In this document: positions 9,795 to 21,115 of the stretch, in pieces
How positions within the stretch are numbered: the first letter of the stretch is position 1
How the letters are laid out: the number at the start of each line of letters is the position of its first letter
DNA from: Heliocybe sulcata
Lineage: Eukaryota > Basidiomycota > Agaricomycetes > Gloeophyllales > Gloeophyllaceae
NCBI GenBank assembly: GCA_004369045.1
Contig: ML213505.1
Location: 844,591-908,590, forward strand
DNA: 64,000 nt
Direction of reading: 5' to 3'
Translations under genes and position numbers: made by a program
The notes under the pieces: generated by a model
The model's database searches: none
Seen by the model: only the letters and a program-made list of their open reading frames with translations
What the model was told of the DNA's origin: nothing

Positions 9795-12700
9795 CTACCG
9801 ACCAGCCTTGAGCAGTTCCCGTAGATTTTCGCTGATCTTCGGTAAGGCCAGAGTCGGCTCCGCGCCTTGCTCTTGTTCTTGAGCCCCTGCTTCACTCAGG
9901 GACAGGGACCGCCCACGGTGCCGAAGACTGTTCGACTTTGCATGCGAAAGATCCGCTTGGCGACGGTCCACGTCCGCAACTAACTGTGCGAAAGATAGGA
10001 AGAGGACTTCGGCCTGAGCGAGGGTGGAGTCGAGCTCGATTGTCATGCTGAGCTCGTTGCAATACTGTGGAGATGTACGGTCAGCGACTACTGCCGCGGT
10101 CCAACTACTTGGATCTCACCTTCAAAATTTCATCAAACTGTCGTGCGACACACTGTTAGAACATACAACCTGACCATCACGAGAAACAAACGAACCTCGA
10201 TAAGATACCTCAAAATCACGTCTCGATGAGACTCCAGGATTGCCAAGACAACGAAGAGAACAAAGTTGTTGCTGTAATAGTCAGTCCACAAGACTTCCCA
10301 GAGACGAAGAACGTCATCGAATGGGAACTCTCTCTTGAAGGCGATGAGAACCCATCTGCCAAGGGTCAGTCAGTAGCATCCTTTCACGGCCTTTCAAGTA
10401 ACTCACCGGAAGCAGAAGAACAAATTCAGTGCATCGGTTTTCTCTATTCAATAAGGTGAGTTATTATTGTGCGGCTTCCAGCCGAGGACCATTGCATACC
10501 TAGGTGACGATACAGCTCCGGATCCATCATCGCTATCAACTCTTGCAGAGTCAATAACTGCTTCTTCATACCACTCTGGTCTCGAAGGAAGTTTTGTTTC
10601 TATACGGCATTAGCGCGTGTTCCGCTGCATGGAGGAGTGAGCGGATCCGAGACATACCATGCGATTCATGACTTCCACGAAACACCAGAACGTGGTTTCC
10701 TCATCGCCGCCCATGACCACATATATTGGGGCACATAGGTCGGACATTCCCTGTACATAGCCTTCAAAGCCTTGACGGTTAGCATTATGGCAGCGTACGG
10801 ATAGAACAGGCGCAGATATGGTACGAACCCAACTCTTTCTCATAGAAGTTGTAGGTGAGTAAGATAGCCGCTAGCCGCTCGATGTGTTCATTACTCGGCG
10901 ATTGAGCACCAATATCAACCAGACCAGGCGACATAGTGGAATACCGTGGGTGAACGGCTTTACCGATGTCTTCGGCGTCTGGCGTCCTGGGAGGGGAGGA
11001 CGCAAACAATGGTTGAGATCGGTCTGTTCGCCTACAATCGACGTCGATTCGATGTCTCTCCTGTAACACTGCCTTAGCCTACAAGCAAGGCCCATCGGCA
11101 CCACATACCTCAATGACGTCCGGTCGCTCAAAGACTTCAGGTACGCCGCACCAGTTATCCTTTAGACGATGGTACTCTTTCCTGAAGGCTGATTAGGGGG
11201 GAGTCGAAGTCCGATCGGGATCTGCCATACCTCTTCTCTTCCCATCGCTGAGACCTCTCCTCCTCTGTAGTATCCCATTCATGCACATTCAACAAGAACG
11301 GCCAGATCTTTCTCCTAAGGGTACCTTTCGGATTTATACCCCTCCGGAAGACCTCTCTCTTCATCTCTTCGATTCTTACTTTCGGTCTGCCATCTTTCTC
11401 AAACCAGATGTCCCACATGTATTCATTTACGGGTTTTGAGGGATCCCTCGATGACTTGGGAGTGGGTAAATTCGAGGTCGAGTGTAATAGTTCGAATACG
11501 CCAAGGGACGATGTCTCCTCGGCCAAGTTGGAGGAAGACGATGACGAAGGAATAGCTTGGGCTTCTCTCTTCCGAGCATGTTCACCTTCTTCAGCAACAA
11601 TTCGTGCCCATCGAGCAAGATAAACCCGAGCGCTCTCGAACTCCCCTACTCCACTCTTTTCGACCCAGCTGGACCATTCGCCCGGAGCATTAACGAAACT
11701 TTTGACAGGATCGGGCAGATGGGGTACTATAGGTTTGGCAAGAGGATGAGAAAGTATATTCTGCGCAGCGTGCCGAGTAGCCCGAGTAATATTTGAGAAT
11801 GACTGTAGAAGAGCAGTGCGAGCCTGAGAAGGGGGCTGAGACCTCGGGGACGGAGGTTGGAGTGAGCGATGAAGAATGGATGAGCGGTTAGAGTACGGGT
11901 TGGGTTGTGACGCAGATGATGTCGAAAGCGGCCGCGGCCGCCTGTGGGCTGGAACAGGAGAATGAGAGTTGGCGTAGGAGGACTCGGCTAAGATATCGTC
12001 AACTGCATCGTCATCGAAGATCTGCGTAGAATGCGTCTCTATATCCGCTTTCGAAGGATCAACCAAATAAAGATTGGTCTGAAGGTTAGATCGCATAAGG
12101 TGGCAATAGGCGCGCAATCTGGCCAGTAGGTCTTCGCCGCCCCATGTTGATGTCTTCGCATGGTGAGATGTCTCGACAGGGGGTGGCGGATAAGATGCGG
12201 GGTTGCGTGTTGTGACTGGAGAAGTAGCGACATGGCTGGACGTGAAGGACTTTGACTCATCGTCGTGGAAGTACAAGGTAGGGAGGGTGGCGCCATTTAT
12301 AAGATTTATTGCAATGGAGCCATCTGTACCCAAGTCAGCTTATGAGACGTTAGAGGAGAGTCTGTCCGAGACGTACGCCATGACGATAGGGTGGGCGGGC
12401 TGACGATCAGGGAGTATATTGAAGTCAGAGGTACGGAGAACGCGTAAGACTCAGGCCTCGACGTCGGCAGGTCGATAAAAACAGCATCTGTAACCTGGTT
12501 AAATCATGTAGATCACGGAGGAAAGATCTAACCATCAATCTCCTCGTCAAAGGTAGCCTTCTCTTCAACCTTCACCAACTTATCCCACTCGATAGGGCCT
12601 CTCTCGTTTAACAAGGTTTCGGGGATCCATGCCACGAGATATGTCGGATTTGTAGACTCCTGATAGTCTTATGAGTCTTTGCGACGAGTCTTCGAATGTA

Positions 12701-12881
12701 CTCTGCTCACCCGTTTGACCAAGACTGCGAAGCCAGGGATGTTATCCCTCGCGTATGCGGTGGGATTCACATAGACCTTGGACTTGCTGTACAGTAATCG
12801 GAATTTGGCATCTTCCTGTTCCGCGGAAGGAGTGTTTGCTCTTGAAGAGCTCGATGCGTCTTCGTGCTTTATCTCAACCAT
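9795..12881 (-). CDS. gyp7: Gyp7-type Rab GTPase-activating protein (TBC1D15 family)
   Basis: A TBC-domain GAP for Rab/Ypt7-type GTPases. The first exon (ATG at 12881) gives the Gyp7-type N-terminus SKSKVYVNPTAYARDNIPGF, followed by the small domain RGPIEWDKLVKVEEKATFDEE and IDLPTSRPESYAFSVPLTSI. A long Ser/Pro-rich linker precedes the TBC domain, which begins VFRRGINPKGTLRRKIWPFLL (with the arginine-finger region) and continues with YVQGMSDLCAPIYVV (glutamine finger) and the WVLIAFKREFPFDDVLRLWEVLW block. The C-terminal tail ends at the TAG at 9795. In fungi Gyp7 acts on the vacuolar Rab. Many short introns interrupt it; joins around the N-terminus were checked in frame. Confidence 0.85.
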
Positions 12882-13510
12882 GGATTCAGACTGTGTTCGC
12901 GAAGAGGAGTAAGCACGGCTCTACAGGCCAGACCCAGTCTCTTACGGAGCTCACAGAGATAATAGACAAACTCCCGTCGAAAGGCGACTGCGGCGGGGAC
13001 GCACTCATGGAACGGATTATATAGACGTTTGGGCCAAAAGAACCCCGCTTCGACTGTGGCCGCAGCTAAGACGCTGCACAAGCTCAGACACTCTGCTTTC
13101 GGCTGTGGCGTTTAGTATGGCGTAACGCCACGTGCTTCGCAGTAGTCGCAGTAGTGGCTATAATTGGATGGTCTGTCACAGCCACTTGTAAGCCTCGAAA
13201 TCGCAGTCGCACTGTGCTGAGAAGTGGGAAGGGAAAGCTCATATGCTAAGATCTGTGCAGCTGTAGCTTGGAGATTGCGAGACACAGTCTTATTTGGATT
13301 ACGATGGGGGTAAACGCTGTAATCACAGGACAGCATTGCACATGATTTGGTGACGGACTGGTGTCGGGTAGCGCAAGACGGTTGGGTTTGCATGATAACC
13401 CATATCTCATTCATGCAGCATGCAAGTCATGAGGTAGATAGCAGGAGAAAGGCGTAGAGAGACGACTAGAGAATACAGACAGCGAAGACAGCCCAATACA
13501 GAGGAACCCT
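12882..13510. other. Intergenic upstream of gyp7
   Basis: Presumed promoter of gyp7 plus the 3' flank of the RPS21 gene. Apart from a small palindrome (TGGCGTAACGCCA near 13113), I see nothing coding. Confidence 0.45.
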
Positions 13511-13932
13511 CTACTTTTGGTACGACCAAACGTTCCGGAGCACTGGGGCAGCATATCAGAAGGCGAATACCAGGCAAACAGACTCTGCACTCACAGCCGG
13601 CCTTCGTTGCTAACCGATTGACCGAATCGTCACTCTCGCCCATAGCCCGAACCTGACCGGAGAGAGCGAAAGACGTGGAAGTAGAGAGGGCACGGCCGTT
13701 CGCGTCGACGTCGCACACGCTAAACTGCACGGATGCATGGTCCTTGGACGTGATGAGGCGGTCTGCGAGAGCGAGATTATTATGAATATTGACGTCGGGG
13801 ACTGCGAGTAGACGTACTAGTAGCCGCGCACTTGCGGGGGACGTAGAGGTCAACGAGGATACCCTAGAGTGGTCTGTTATAGAGCCATTCTCAACAGACA
13901 ATCGGTTAAGGACTTACCTGATCGTTCTCCAT
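13511..13932 (-). CDS. rps21: 40S ribosomal protein S21 (eS21)
   Basis: A small-subunit ribosomal protein that sits on the 40S head/platform side and helps late pre-rRNA maturation. Four exons (13918-13932, 13818-13863, 13595-13762, 13511-13542) sum to 261 nt and encode 86 residues, the usual eS21 length. The first exon codes only MENDQ. The next exon gives GILVDLYVPRKCAAT, then NRLITSKDHASVQ and MGESDDSVNRLATK, and the last ends LLRNVWSYQK. Using the TCTAG acceptor for exon 2 keeps the frame; the CAG 12 nt earlier would bring in a stop. The middle (DANGRALSTSTSFALSGQVRAM) is less conserved than I would expect for this protein. Confidence 0.92.
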
Positions 13933-14206
13933 TGTGGACTTAAGGTAGTGGCGGCGAGCGGTGGCGAAGACAGCAGAGAGGATGCGTGGGACTTTCTTGG
14001 CTGCGTACTGTACAGTTCTGATGATTGCTCTATTTGGGGTGCCTCGGGCATCCGCCCGAAGTGGCATTGTGGCCACCGGCACTGCCCGCAACCGCACCAC
14101 CTATCACTTTATAATATTTACCAAATGTTACATGATGTGCGTAAGGGAGAAGTGGAGAGTCGTGATCCAAATCGTAACGAAGACGTCCGGGAAATAAAAT
14201 TCACCG

Positions 14207-15786
14207 CTATACGGACGATAGACCACGATCGTCCCGCAGCGAAGAGTAGGGCAAGTCATGCCCAGGTTCTTCGTTTCCGTCTTTCCAGAGCTCATGCAAC
14301 GGCCCAGGCTCATGCTTCGGCACTGTCCCGTCTTCCACCCCATCGTCGTCCGAAGTATTGTAAGCCCGCTGTCTATCCCCGCGCTCTGGCAAGGATTCAC
14401 CATGGCCTCCGCTGTGCAAGGGCAGGACGTCTGTGTCCTTCTCGACGCGTGGCGAGTATGCCCGATGGGAGAACGGAGAGCTCAAAGGCGGGTAGTACTG
14501 TCGATAGGAGAAATACGACATGGCGAGACCTAAGATGGCACCCACAAGAACATCTTGCCAGTGGTCTATGCAAGGAGCACCTCACGTCAATGCAGGCCAT
14601 CATTATGCCGGATCGACGTACGTCTGTAATCCATGGTGCGAGATATTGCCACCATGGCAGCGCCAGCTAACGGGGCGAGCGATAACCAGGCTTTGGGCTG
14701 CGCATATAGTATGTCGTTATCGGAGGTTAGAGAAGCTGCACGAGTCATGCGTACCGCATATCCCCTCCGATCAAATAGGTGAAGCTTGCCTGCCATATAG
14801 AAGGACAAGAAGCCAAGACCAGCGAACGAGACTAGGAAGCGTGCACACTGATCTCTCAATTGATTCACTCCAAGCATAAAGAACTTACGACTGGAATGAC
14901 CGCTGGGGAAGCTTCTGAAGCCGTCCTTCATGAGATATGCGTCTGTCTGAGTGCATATGCTAGAATTCGACAGTTTGTAGACGGGATCATTTGATCCGGG
15001 AAGAGGCTGGCAGCGGTCAATGACGTCTAAAACTCAAATTGAGTGTGGGACGGTCGCGATCAGAGAAGTAGGGAGGGTACCTGGCCGTGGACGTCCAACC
15101 GTGATCTTGGTAAACTGAGTGAACACGCCGGTGATAGCTAACCCAAGGATTACTATAGCGGAAAGTAAGAATATAAACCGACTATTGGAGAACTGAGTGA
15201 CGTACGTCCAAGGAGGCTGTTGTGGGCATCCCAGAAGGATCGCACGGTGAGGAAGTTGATAACCAGCTGGAGGACGATCGGAGAGACAATTGCTATCATG
15301 TACAAAGCGACATTCTTGCCTGGGGTGAGCCGCAGAGATAACATGGCTGTAAGAAGCTGCTCACTGGTACTCGTTCGTGGACCGCATAGCTGCAAGGTAT
15401 TCCAGTTACACCTCGATGGAATCTATCAATTGCGCTACTTACGGATGCCGAAGCCTATTCCAATGTTAGATGATGATTTCGAATATCAGCCATATTGGTA
15501 TAGACGTACGATGTGTCTGATAACGAGAACTCCCTTCTGAAACCTTCAACATCATCCAACGCGAAGAATATCACGCTAACCGCATTGATCAGCCAAACGG
15601 AATAGACGCAGCATGTGCAATATCACATACGCGATTACGATCGTCACCGCCCTGAAGACTTGTCACGCCGAGGTACTCAATAAACAAGAAAATTACTCAC
15701 CAGTCAGGCCCATAAGACAACACCAGCTGCTTCAATTTCCTCTTATCAGACCTCACCGTGCCAGTATTCCTTCTGAGGAAGTCCAT
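14207..15786 (-). CDS. PAP2-family lipid phosphate phosphatase (Dpp1/Lpp1 type)
   Basis: An integral membrane phosphatase that dephosphorylates phosphatidate, lysophosphatidate or diacylglycerol pyrophosphate. Exons encode several hydrophobic spans (for example VTIVIAC..., YMIAIVSPIVLQLVINFLTV). The three PAP2 motifs are in order: KITVGRPRPD (K-x6-RP), FRSFPSGHSS (PSGH) and SRTMDYRHHWQDVLVGA (SR-x5-H-x3-D). All catalytic residues are present. The hydrophilic C-terminus after the last span is Asp/Glu/His-rich and ends at 14207. I start at the ATG at 15786 (MDFLRRNTG), but an in-frame ATG at 15882 would add a Ser/Pro-rich leader. Confidence 0.85.
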
Positions 15787-15882
15787 GCTGGAATGAGGAG
15801 AGTGGCCAGCTCGAACTTGACGAAGCGGGATAGTCTCGGGGCGGGATGATGGTGGTGGGGAAGCGGGAGGAGAGTATGACAT

Positions 15883-16201
15883 GGAGCAATCGCCTCAGCA
15901 CATTACGCAGAGCGTTCGTGGGGCTCGCTATAAACGTCGTCGGCAACAGAACCAATATTTCTCTTAGTATGGGCAATGCTCCTCATGCTGGGGTAAATCC
16001 GGCACTGCCGGTCAGCGCACAGGTACTGTAAGTTGCCGTGAGTGATGCGCTCCCGTGAGAGCAGGCGCCGCATTTTTGATGGAACGCGTATTCAAGGCTG
16101 TCTTGGTTCCTCGCTTAGATCGTCCGTTCAAACTGAAGGAGAAGACTTGAGATCTCGAGACGCGACGCGACAGCTGCAGTGCATAGCTTGGTTGCGGAAC
16201 T
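15883..16201. other. Divergent promoter region (PAP2 phosphatase / PPP4R2)
   Basis: About 0.3 kb between two outward-facing genes. No coding exon or clear core-promoter box was recognised. Confidence 0.45.
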
Positions 16202-17405
16202 ATGTCCGAGCACGATCCATACGGAGTTCCCGCCGACTTTGAGTGGGCAGCAGGTGTGTACGTCTTGAAGCTTGAGCTCTGCCCGCCTTCGTTTCTTACC
16301 GTGGCTTGAAGAGTATGATACAATTCTCGAACAAGTCGCTTCCACCGACATTGTTGAGTGTGTCAACGTTATCTTCAAGTTGTCGATCCGTTCTCACGAG
16401 AGCGTGCCCGCAGAACAGCCTGGCAAAAGCTTCGAGACGTTATAAAATACAAGATTAGCCAGGTATGTCGTTGTTGAATCGCACGGCTCCTGTCATTCAT
16501 TGCTCCTGGGTAGAACGTAGACCTCTATCTATCCGAGGTCAAGGATCAGGCGGATGAATCGTCTTTGCTATCATTCTCTCCTCGACCCTCTACGTCGGGA
16601 GGGCTGAAACTCCCTCCATTCCCGCCCCGGCCGAACAATGAATTGAACCCAAACGTCATTCCCAAGGTTCATCTCGCGCAGGAAGAAGCAAATGGTATGA
16701 AAAAGGCGATATTCGTGCAACTGCACGAGTTCGATGAGTCCGCCTCTCCAATCTGTCCTGTACGCTCCAGCACTCATCCGAGTCTATTACAGAAATCCAC
16801 CGTTCACAATACAACGCGTCTGCGAATTGTGCGTGCGACCTAAAGAACACTACAATAATATTGGGAAGTACCTTCGAGCAGTCGAGAAGTCACTGCTGGT
16901 TACATCGACTTGGGATGCATTCCCTCCGCCGACCTCTGGGTCGCAGAACACTTTCGCTTCCATCTCTCTGCCGACGAATACTTCACCTCTTCCTTCTGCC
17001 CCGGCCACACCTATGTTCTCGCCTATCCCGTTCTTGCATGATGATGCACGACGGTCGAAATCGCGCAGCCCGCCACCTTCGCCTCTGGCCCTCACCGCTA
17101 TGGACAAGCCAGGCGCTACCGCGAACGACGACCCGGCTGTCTTAGGGGCAAGCAGCTCTGAACAAAAAGTGCTTGGTCTCGTGGATGAGCTGGATGATCC
17201 CAGCCCTGGTCACTTGAGCGATCACCCTACAGCCCTCTCGGCAACGACTGATATACCGGCAGAACGATCGTCCAAGCCACTGTTTGGGACACTGAATGAA
17301 AGGTTCGTTTCATCCAGTGGGAGCACTGACGTGCCAGCGAGCTCTACAAGCAAGGGCGAGGAAGCGAAGGAATCACAGGAAGCGCGTACTGAAACACAGA
17401 GTTGA
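16202..17405 (+). CDS. PPP4R2: Protein phosphatase 4 regulatory subunit 2
   Basis: Regulatory subunit of the PP4 Ser/Thr phosphatase, which acts in DNA-damage signalling and spliceosome assembly. The first exon (ATG at 16202) reads MSEHDPYGVPADFEWAA. After an intron ending TTGAAG, frame is kept into EYDTILEQVASTDIVE. A GTGTGT intron of about 60 nt joins in frame to TAWQKLRDVIKYKISQ. Further exons contain the family block PPFPPRPN, and then NPPFTIQRVCELCVRPKEHY followed by NIGKYLRAVEKSLLVTSTWD, the most conserved part of R2 subunits. The C-terminal half is disordered, Ser/Pro/Asp-rich, and ends at the TGA at 17403-17405. Confidence 0.85.
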
Positions 17406-17456
17406 TGTAGCCATACTGGTTGCCAGCCGCGTAATCCCGATAGCATGCTGTATCGA

Positions 17457-18038
17457 TTATGCGTAATCCCGTTTGATCTTATCCAATAGAGCATTCATGC
17501 GCTGGCGCATATCCGGTTGGCGACTTTGACGCCCCTTGGGTGCAAAGTTGCCACCCCTTCTGGATGCGTCGCGACGATCCGTAGCCTTGACTTGACCCTG
17601 GGGGCGTGGTAGGGTGCTGCCAGACTTCTTAGGGTGCTCTTTGCGAGACTCTGGACTCTTCCGATGATTTGGCCGAGGCTTTGGCAGCGAATCCTTCGGC
17701 TGCGGAGTGACTGCAGACTGCTCAGGCTCGCTTTCGCTTCCTTCAGATGCGGTTTCGCTATTCTCTGAGCGCTCACGATCTTCCGCGGCATCGAGAGTGG
17801 TCGGCTCCGGCTCCGCATGAGGACCAGCAGAAGGGCCCATCTTTTTGCGCTTTTCTGCTTTCCACTTGCTTTTGATCTTCTGGGTTTCGACCCATCTTTT
17901 CTTCAACTTTTTCGCTTTTGGATAGTGAGAGAAAGCGGAGATGAACGGGAAAAAAGACCAACCTCGATCCGCAGGCAGATGTTGGAATGTCGGTGGCTGC
18001 TTCCTCTTCCTTATACCCTCAGTGGTAGTCGGTGCCAT
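17457..18038 (-). CDS. Fyv7-like rRNA-processing protein
   Basis: A small, very basic protein. The N-terminus KRKQPPTFQHLPADR runs into AKKLKKRWVETQKIKSKWKAEKRKK once a 48-nt intron (17915-17962, GTTGGT donor, AAAG acceptor) is removed. The intron is a multiple of three and has no stop, so the unspliced frame is also open and would add 16 mostly hydrophobic residues. The middle is acidic and Ser/Pro-rich, and the end MRQRMNALLDKIKRDYA is a short basic helix. The overall pattern fits the fungal rRNA-processing (Fyv7-type) family of nucleolar 40S-assembly proteins; the match is by general likeness only. Confidence 0.55.
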   Translation of the reverse strand: MAPTTTEGIRKRKQPPTFQHLPADRGWSFFPFISAFSHYPKAKKLKKRWVETQKIKSKWKAEKRKKMGPSAGPHAEPEPTTLDAAEDRERSENSETASEGSESEPEQSAVTPQPKDSLPKPRPNHRKSPESRKEHPKKSGSTLPRPQGQVKATDRRDASRRGGNFAPKGRQSRQPDMRQRMNALLDKIKRDYA

Positions 18039-18175
18039 GAGTAGGATGTGATGGTTGCCGGTCGAAGCTTCGTCCTTGTAGAGTATGTGTAATAAAGTCT
18101 GTCTGAGTTGGGATAAAGATAACGATCCTCATCGATTACATAACACTATGGGTCCGAGTCTGTGACTAGGCACAC

Positions 18176-18182
18176 TATATAA
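18176..18182 (+). promoter_or_regulatory. TATA box of the eIF1 gene
   Basis: TATATAA lies 108 bp before the eIF1 start codon in the 245-bp divergent region shared with the Fyv7-like gene. A pyrimidine-rich leader follows, as is usual for highly expressed fungal genes. Confidence 0.5.
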
Positions 18183-18283
18183 GGTCTACAAGCGTTCTCA
18201 TCGCTCAACTTCAACTTCCCCGAGTACTCTCAGCCGCGCTCCAATCCCCACTCAGTCTTTCTCTGTATTGTATACCTTGTTGC

Positions 18284-18746
18284 ATGAGCGTGCAGAACCT
18301 CCAGACTTTCGGTGAGTTCGTGCGGATGTCTGTCGTGGCGTGCTTATCTGATCACGGGCGCCTGTTCTCTGTGTTGCAGACCCCTTTGCGGATGAGGGAG
18401 ACGTTCTTGGAAGCACTAAAGACGTCGGATCTCAGCAGAACTACATCCACATCCGTATCCAGCAGAGGAATGGAAGGAAGACTTTGACGACTTTGCAAGG
18501 GTTGCCTAAGGGTGAGTAGTACGTCTTGGTTTAGCGCTGTTCGACGTTGAGCCATGTTCCTCAGAGTATGACGCCAAGAAGCTCTTGAAAGCATTCAAGA
18601 AGGAGTTCGCCTGCAACGGCACTCTGGTCGAGGATGAGGAGATGGGCCAAGTTATCCAGCTCCAGGGCGACCAGCGCCTGAAGATCTCCAACTTCCTCAC
18701 CGAAGAGGGCATCCCAAAGACCACCATCAAGGTTCACGGGTTCTAA
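18284..18746 (+). CDS. sui1: Translation initiation factor eIF1 (SUI1)
   Basis: eIF1 binds near the 40S P site and enforces start-codon choice. Exon 1 (18284-18311) encodes MSVQNLQTF; exon 2 (from 18380) continues in frame with DPFADEGDVLGSTKDVGSQQNYIHIRIQQRNGRKTLTTLQGLPK; exon 3 gives EYDAKKLLKAFKKEFACNGTL, GQVIQLQGDQR and ends KTTIKVHGF. This is the full SUI1 domain at the expected length (about 113 residues) with the TLQGLP and IQLQGDQR signatures. Nothing is odd. Confidence 0.95.
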
Positions 18747-19052
18747 TCGCGTCGCAGGAGGTGGTACTTAGAAGTGTTTGCGCTTCATGATTCCGTATCA
18801 CGACAGGACATTACTTCTACTGTCTGCCAGTTGTATTCATAGTATCGATGTTTATAGTCGCACCTAACATATCCCTTTCTTTGCCGGATGCAAGACTGCT
18901 CAGGAACCGTATCCTATGCAACTCCTGCATTGTAGTAGTGTACAAGGGTTGATGCACTGCTCCCTCCCGGCGGACCGAGCTTTCAACCACCAATATGATA
19001 GAGAGAACGAACCACTGACCAGGTAGGGATCGAGACAGTAGGCCGTACCATT
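18747..19052. other. Convergent 3' flanks of eIF1 and snRNP27
   Basis: About 0.3 kb of presumed 3' UTR on both strands. No gene or repeat seen. Confidence 0.5.
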
Positions 19053-20034
19053 TTACTTGATCTTATCCAAAGGTCTAGACGAGGGTATCGCGTCAATAAA
19101 CGCCGATGAGCCGGCCAAGCAACTGACCTGTTGAAGCCACCTCGTCTGGAATCTTCAATGTTAGCATACATTTGACATGGATGTATTCCCTGACGCACCT
19201 GTTCATATATTGCCTCCAAGTCCTCATCTTCTTAACATCTATTGAGCCCTCCTGGTTTCCTTCGACATGTTTACCCTACCCGATACACATCGTCGGATGA
19301 GCTCAGTTAACCTGGTAGCTCACGCTAGAAACGAACCTTGGTGGTGCCGAAGCCAGAGAGTCCCATCATGGCCATCATGGCCGCATCATCGTCGTTGGTA
19401 GCATCCATAGCTTCTCCTTCTTCCATGCCGTTAGCAGAGTCATTAGATTGGCCCGCCCGCGGTTCCCCAGGAGTTTCGGCGCGAGAGTCCTCTAGACAAA
19501 ATGACGAGGATCAATAGGACCACATGAAAGAAGTCTGACCGAGACTCACCAGACTTAGACACAGGTCCTATCGGTTCTCTCGTTCCCGGACGTTCGACTG
19601 GACGCCTCTGCTCTATGGACCGTGCTTCTCTATCAAAGTCTCTTTCTCGGTCATCTCCTTTTCCTGCATCCACACGGCCGGGTCTATCGCGTTCGTGCCG
19701 CGGGTCGTCCCGACGACGCTCGTCTCTCGGACCTCTGTCTCTTCGGTCATCTCCCCGGTCTCGGTCGTGCTCCCTACCATCTACATCCAGTGTCACCATC
19801 ATCATAAGTTCAACGCTGGAAATAAATAGTAGCGTGCTCACCTCTTCGACAATCCCTCTCGCCTCTGCGCGGAGGACTTCTGGAACGACTGTGTCTTCGC
19901 CCCGCGTCCCTATATTCACCACCGCGCCTGTCCCTGTAGTCACGGTCACGATCCCTGGGTCTGTCTCTATCTCTGTCCCTGAAATCACGCTCCCGACTTA
20001 CGTCCCGCCGTCTGTGGTCGTATCTGCTCGACAT
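19053..20034 (-). CDS. SNRNP27: U4/U6.U5 tri-snRNP 27K protein
   Basis: A small spliceosomal protein of the tri-snRNP. The ATG at 20034 begins MSSRYDHRRRDVSRERD and a long Arg/Asp/Glu dipeptide-rich low-complexity region follows, as in the human 27K RS/RD domain. The conserved C-terminal block is split over small exons: DDDAAMMAMMGLSGFGTTK, then GKHVEGNQEGSIDVKKMRTWRQYMNR, RRGGFNR and PLDKIK before the TAA at 19053. This block is almost invariant in eukaryotes and makes the call firm. It shares a 122-bp divergent promoter with the RRM gene; an ACGCGT site lies at 20089-20094. Confidence 0.9.
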
Positions 20035-20156
20035 GCCTGAAGGAACGAGGATGACCAGACAACAGTGCAGCTGGACAAAGTGCGCGTCACGCGTGACGAG
20101 ACGCGCAGTGATCGTGTTGCTCGTAAAGCTCTTTGACTATCCAGTCTCTCGTTTAC

Positions 20157-21009
20157 ATGCTCGCCGGCACGGGTGCTTGGAAGGCTGCGGTGCCCTCGTT
20201 ACGTCGAGGGTCACAGTTGGATGCAGGTAGGTGCAGTTTTCTTTCTTCCACATTCAGAAGACCTTGTCCTTAACCCATTAACTCAGGTCCACGCACGGAG
20301 TATATACAATTGCGCGGTCTGCCTAAGACTGCTGTGCCCTTGGATATAATAAGGCTCCTCATCCGAAACTTGGTCGACCATACTCACGGCGGTAAGTGTC
20401 TGGGTTACTCGTATCTGGCACCGTCTGACCGACTGTCATGGACTTAGTCGCCCTTGAGTACAACAAGTTCAGACCTACTGGTCGTGCTTATGTCAGATTT
20501 CTGTCGCCGGATATTGTGTCCAAGGCTGTGAGGCGTATCAACTTGGCAACCATGACCTCGTTGCCACTGACAGCTACGCCTGTCCCCTCTGTCGAGTTTA
20601 CAACCCGAATCAGAGGGGCGAAGGGACTAGAGGAAGCAGCCGAGCGAGGTATCATAACAGGAGATGGCGCTAATGCTGGGCTTCCCATATCGTCAATGGG
20701 AGTCTCCGTCGTGGTCACTGGTCTACCCCTCGCAATGGGAGTCGACCAAGTGAGGGCCTACTTCGAAGGATTTGAGTTCGCGCCCAACTCTGTCCGCACA
20801 GGAGTCGTGCTGCCTAAGTGAGGCCAGTTTTGTATGAGTCCGCTGGTCCTCCGCTGATGTTATCTGCAAGGACACCTCGAAAACAATTCTTGCTATGGCT
20901 TGCGTCACCATCGGAAGCCCATCGTTTTGTGCGCCATGTTCATATGAGGTATTTTGACCAGGAGACATGGGGGACAAAGTATCTGTTAAGAGCAAAAGTA
21001 ATTTACTGA
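20157..21009 (+). CDS. RRM-like protein, probably mitochondrial
   Basis: The first exon (ATG at 20157) encodes MLAGTGAWKAAVPSLRRGSQLDA, a leader rich in Arg and hydroxyl residues without acids until its end, which looks like a mitochondrial presequence. In-frame joins lead to GPRTEYIQLRGLPKTAVPLDIIRLL with GRAYVRFLSP, an RRM-like fold with degenerate RNP motifs. A second such unit follows: VSVVVTGLPLAMGVDQVRAYFEGFEFA and QFLLWLASPSEAHRFVRHVHMRYF. The stop is at 21009. Two RRMs suggest RNA binding in mitochondria, but I do not recognise a named family. The 3' end converges on CBP20 with about 100 bp between. Confidence 0.65.
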
Positions 21010-21115
21010 TCCGACTTCGATCATATACTCTCACATCAGGATATGTACGCATAGTACCAGGCCTCTCGATGCTATTAATTCGTACAAGCGACAGCGAAGA
21101 CGGTCTATTCCCGTG

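Noticed and set aside
13906-14100. N-terminal extension of RPS21 (MVRLRAVPVATM...)
   Set aside because: It is in frame with MENDQ, but eS21 proteins start at MEND and the length fits without it; it is more likely leader sequence.
13789-14670. 293-codon plus-strand frame over RPS21 and the PAP2 gene
   Set aside because: The minus strand carries exact RPS21 and PAP2 exons here; the plus-strand product is Arg/His-rich and matches nothing.
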